Source: UBA2137 sp963740205 (GTDB lineage: Bacteria > Pseudomonadota > Alphaproteobacteria > Micavibrionales > Micavibrionaceae). From it: a DNA stretch of 64,000 bases. Positions 61,499-64,000 of the stretch are shown one piece after another; positions within the stretch are counted from its first letter, which is position 1, and each line of letters starts with the position of its first letter. The position numbers and the translations under genes are program-made. Location: assembly GCA_963740205.1 (NCBI GenBank), contig CAVUDD010000002.1, forward strand, positions 434,001 through 498,000, written 5' to 3'. The notes under the pieces are model-generated. The model had not been told where the DNA came from, did not search any database, and saw only the letters and a program-made list of their open reading frames with translations.

Positions 61499-62134
61499 TT
61501 GGAAAAACTCGTCTCCGAAACAGATAACCTCGAGGCACAAATCCAACTTGGTGACGTCTATCGTCACGAAGAAAAATTCCGCCAAGCTCTAAATGCTTAT
61601 AATAAAGCTTTTAAAATGATTGATGATCCAGAAGATGAAAAATACTGGTCTTTATATTACTCACGCGGAATATCTCTTGAGCGAATTGGTAAAATGGATG
61701 AGGCAGAAAAAGACTTAAGAAAAGCGCTGTCCTTTAAACCAGATCATCCCTTTATTCTAAATTACCTAGGCTATAGCTTTGCAGATAAAGGTGAGAATCT
61801 TGATGAAGCCTTAGAAATGATACAAAGAGCAGTACAGCTCGAACCAGAAGATGGCTACATTGCCGACTCTTTGGGTTGGGTGTATTTCCGCATGGGGCGC
61901 TACGAAGAGGCATTGCCTCACCTAGAAGATGCCGCAGAATTTCTACCTTATGACCCCACAGTGAACGACCATCTTGGTGATCTCTATTGGCAACTGGGTC
62001 GCAAACAGGAAGCCCGCTTTCAATGGAGACGTGCCCTAAGCAACATAGATGTTGAGGAAGACAAACCAGCCATCGAAGCCAAAATAGATAATGGACTTAA
62101 AGATCCAGAGACTATGAAAGAGGCAAAACGTTAA
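61499..62134 (+). CDS. TPR-repeat lipoprotein, C-terminal part
   Basis: The 211-aa continuation of the preceding lipoprotein. It contains clear TPR units: EAQIQLGDVYRHEEKFRQAL, YYSRGISLERIGKMDEAEKD, LNYLGYSFADKGENLDEALE, ADSLGWVYFRMGRYEEALPH and NDHLGDLYWQLGRKQEARFQ, the last two with the textbook W-LG-Y-G-A-P pattern. The apparent TTG start at 61499 is not a real initiation site; no ribosome-binding site precedes it and the sequence before it is coding. It ends 4 bases before the convergent PodJ-like gene. Confidence 0.8.
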   Translation: MEKLVSETDNLEAQIQLGDVYRHEEKFRQALNAYNKAFKMIDDPEDEKYWSLYYSRGISLERIGKMDEAEKDLRKALSFKPDHPFILNYLGYSFADKGENLDEALEMIQRAVQLEPEDGYIADSLGWVYFRMGRYEEALPHLEDAAEFLPYDPTVNDHLGDLYWQLGRKQEARFQWRRALSNIDVEEDKPAIEAKIDNGLKDPETMKEAKR

Positions 62135-62138
62135 GCTT

Positions 62139-63578
62139 CTACTGAGAAGAACCAAATTCAGCAGGCGTATTCAGTTCAAATTCCTCAGCAAGCATATGCA
62201 CCAACAGGTCTTCTGATGCCCGACCTGTTGGGTCTAAATTATGTTTCTTTTGATAAGCCGTTACAGCGTCACCAGTTAGAGGTCCTGGAATACCGTCCGC
62301 TGGCCCAGGGTACATACCCATGCGCATAAGCTGTTCCTGAATTTGTGCGATCACCACGGCTTGTGAACCAGGTGAGAACTGTGAAGTCTCCTGCGTTGTC
62401 GTCACCTCTTGAGCAACAGCTTTTGTATTAGTTTGTGCAGGCTCGGTAGCTTCAGGCGCAGTCACTCTACTTTCTTCAACAGGAGCAGTATCTGCTTTTG
62501 TCTCAGATATTGTTTCTGGTGTCTCAACCATCTTTGGTTTTAACGCGGGGCGTAAAACGGATATACGAGACACAAGATTTTCAACATCTCGTGGTGTCAG
62601 ACCCATTTGCTCGGACAAACTCCCGAGAGCTTGAATAGCTTCAGGGTTACCGTCATCGGCAGCAAGCTTATACCAATAAAGTGCCTCATCAGGTTGTGCA
62701 GAACCAGTCAAACCATTCTCATATATCAAACCAAGGTTATAGGCGGCTTCATTTACGCCATTAGCAGCAGCGCGCTCGAAATAATAAGCAGCTTGTGCAA
62801 CATTATGTTCGACACCAACGCCCTCAATATAGGATATCCCAAGATTATATTGCGCCTCTGGGTGTCCAATGGCTGACGCCGCTTTATAAAGCTCAATTGC
62901 GCGCTCTTCATCCTTTGGTACGCCAAGCCCTTGCTGTGTTAAAACACCGAGATTATAACGCGCATTAGGAATGTTATTGTAAGAGGCCTCGTTAAACCAT
63001 TTGGCTGCCTTCTCGTAACTACCTTTAACACCCGCATGACCAGCAGTGTAAATCGCGGCAAGATCATGTTGTGCAGGACCTGAACCTTCAAAGGCCTTGG
63101 TTTCAATTTCTTTTACCAATGGAGGCAAACTTGCATCTGGAGTAATACGCTCGGAAACTGGCGTTTGTGGAGCGCGAGCCAAAAACGCATCAACAGCACG
63201 TTTTTCATCAGCTGCAAAATCACGCATGGAAGGCGCAGAAACCGTTGTTGTTTGTAAGGCGGTTTTATCACTATCAATATCAGTTGATGTATTTGTTTGC
63301 GTATTCTGCAATGTTGCCAAATCCTCAGCACGCATTGAATCTGTAGTTGCCACAGTCGATGTTGTGTCTGAACTTTGCGTATTTCCACTAGGTAAAGCTA
63401 TTTGAAAAGATGGCACATCAAACTCAAAATTGACTTTTTCCTTCGCATACCATGCGCCCGCACCGAGAAGTCCCACCAGCACGATTACGGAAGCGGTAAT
63501 TGCCATACGGCGCGAGCCTTCGCGCTCCTTTTGTATTTTCATGGGGTGACGATCATCAAAATCACCGTCCATGTCCAT
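62139..63578 (-). CDS. PodJ-like protein, membrane and periplasmic part (Sel1 repeats, peptidoglycan-binding)
   Basis: A 479-aa open frame. After a basic segment, one membrane helix (MAITASVIVLVGLLGAGAWY, about 25-44) is followed by a Ser/Thr/Asp-rich linker and four Sel1-like repeats (about 165-310): KWFNEASYNNIPNARYNLGV, KDEERAIELYKAASAIGHPE, AQAAYYFERAAANGVNEAAY and DEALYWYKLAADDGNPEAIQ. A peptidoglycan-binding domain (IQEQLMRMGMYPGPADGIPG, about 412-470) ends the protein. The frame is open before the ATG and reads LANPRPEKIYIDTPVTQKPA and ADDIWA, so the N-terminus is truncated by a one-base shift at the CCCC at 63658-63661. The architecture matches the C-terminal half of Caulobacter PodJ, a polar organiser. 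Confidence 0.8.
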   Translation of the reverse strand: MDMDGDFDDRHPMKIQKEREGSRRMAITASVIVLVGLLGAGAWYAKEKVNFEFDVPSFQIALPSGNTQSSDTTSTVATTDSMRAEDLATLQNTQTNTSTDIDSDKTALQTTTVSAPSMRDFAADEKRAVDAFLARAPQTPVSERITPDASLPPLVKEIETKAFEGSGPAQHDLAAIYTAGHAGVKGSYEKAAKWFNEASYNNIPNARYNLGVLTQQGLGVPKDEERAIELYKAASAIGHPEAQYNLGISYIEGVGVEHNVAQAAYYFERAAANGVNEAAYNLGLIYENGLTGSAQPDEALYWYKLAADDGNPEAIQALGSLSEQMGLTPRDVENLVSRISVLRPALKPKMVETPETISETKADTAPVEESRVTAPEATEPAQTNTKAVAQEVTTTQETSQFSPGSQAVVIAQIQEQLMRMGMYPGPADGIPGPLTGDAVTAYQKKHNLDPTGRASEDLLVHMLAEEFELNTPAEFGSSQ

Positions 63579-63648
63579 TGCCCAGATATCATCGGCCGCA
63601 GGTTTTTGTGTTACAGGTGTATCAATATAGATTTTTTCAGGTCTTGGA

Positions 63649-63990
63649 TTAGCAAGTCCCCTGATCCGTTAACATTACGAGAGCCTTTGCACGTAAAGTT
63701 TCTTGTGTGTGCAAAATCGTTTCTTCAAGGCCTTCCATCTTTTTAAGTAATTTCACGCGGTCATCATTTACATGCTCAATACGGCGCGATAACTTGTCTT
63801 GTGTGCCGGCAACCTCGTCAATCTTAACAAGGGCTGAGCCTGTAGTTGTTTCAACAGTATCTATTCGACTTCCGAGTTTCTTTTGGTTGTCATCAAGGGC
63901 TTTGTTACCTGACTCGACCTTTTTAATCTGGGCATAAAGTGCACGTTGGTTTTCCTCAATGAGGCGACGCCACTTCTCAAGGTTCTTCAT
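63649..63990 (-). CDS. PodJ-like protein, coiled-coil N-terminal part (frameshifted, may extend past the window)
   Basis: A 113-aa open frame, almost all helical heptads: RRLIEENQRALYAQIKKVES, NKALDDNQKKLGSRIDTVET and RRIEHVNDDRVKLLKKMEGL. It ends as TDQGTC at a TAA. Removing one base of the GGGG (63658-63661 on the other strand) gives TDQGLANPRPEKIYIDTPV and joins it to the 479-aa part in frame; the span 62139-63990 is 1852 bases (3x617+1). The codons before the ATG at 63990 remain open to the window edge, so the true start may lie outside. Together the protein is cytoplasmic coiled coil, membrane helix, periplasmic Sel1 repeats and peptidoglycan-binding domain. Confidence 0.75.
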   Translation of the reverse strand: MKNLEKWRRLIEENQRALYAQIKKVESGNKALDDNQKKLGSRIDTVETTTGSALVKIDEVAGTQDKLSRRIEHVNDDRVKLLKKMEGLEETILHTQETLRAKALVMLTDQGTC

Positions 63991-64000
63991 ATTCGTCGAA

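Noticed and set aside
1..64000. CRISPR array, insertion sequence, prophage or integron
   Set aside because: No spaced direct repeats, transposase, integrase or tRNA-bordered att repeats were seen on either strand.

Overview
The window reads as an ordinary, densely packed chromosome segment of a free-living, flagellated, aerobic alphaproteobacterium. G+C looks low for the class (roughly 40 % by eye, not computed). The class assignment rests on a CtrA-type cell-cycle regulator (D51, REC plus winged helix), a TrcR/DUF1013 protein, DUF1192, DUF1285 and DUF465 proteins, a petA-petB-petC operon divergent from trmL-hemF, and ctrA head-to-head with fliI-fliJ. I cannot assign an order with confidence. 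No phage, IS element, CRISPR array or obvious island is visible.

Layout. 1-9.2 kb: the 3' part of uvrA, unknown proteins, tRNA-Leu(CAA), exoD-like and dsbB genes, then a group of small membrane or envelope proteins, an HNH nuclease and an esterase. 9.2-20.5 kb: a HerA/DUF853 ATPase, glutaredoxin, a UbiH-like hydroxylase, ComF, two methyltransferase-fold proteins (one 870 aa, multi-module), gloB, guaC and trcR with a structured leader. 20.5-30.5 kb: metabolism and respiration (ALDH7, Na/Pi symporter, cytochrome bc1, trmL, hemF, cca). 30.5-37.6 kb: a MoxR / DUF58 / BatA-like / large membrane protein operon. 37.7-44.4 kb: lytic transglycosylase, smpB, HAD hydrolase, a degenerate EAL protein, pyrD, pgsA, a TerB-like protein. 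44.4-52 kb: cell-cycle and flagellar block (ctrA, fliI, fliJ, a transglutaminase-like protein, a FliK-like protein, flhG, flhF). 52-64 kb: a possible RelA/SpoT-like protein, alaS, a second transglycosylase, uracil-DNA glycosylase, ETF:quinone oxidoreductase, a TPR lipoprotein and a PodJ-like protein (coiled coil, membrane segment, Sel1 repeats, peptidoglycan binding).

The main technical observation is that at least five genes (a YqaE/Pmp3 protein, an endonuclease/exonuclease/phosphatase protein, the FliK-like protein, the TPR lipoprotein and the PodJ-like protein) are split by a shift equivalent to one extra base. In each the full span is 3n+1 bases long. The 5' end of fliI shows the same signature. 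Several shifts fall on short homopolymers. This fits insertion-type sequence errors, though real mutations cannot be excluded, and these proteins should be read as joined.

The most interesting biological leads are the mutually exclusive RNA folds upstream of trcR, the 870-aa methyltransferase fusion, the RelA/SpoT-like protein beside alaS, the transglutaminase-like protein inside the flagellar block, and a set of polarity or cell-cycle genes (ctrA, trcR, a TipF-like EAL protein, flhF/flhG, a PodJ-like protein) within one 64-kb stretch.
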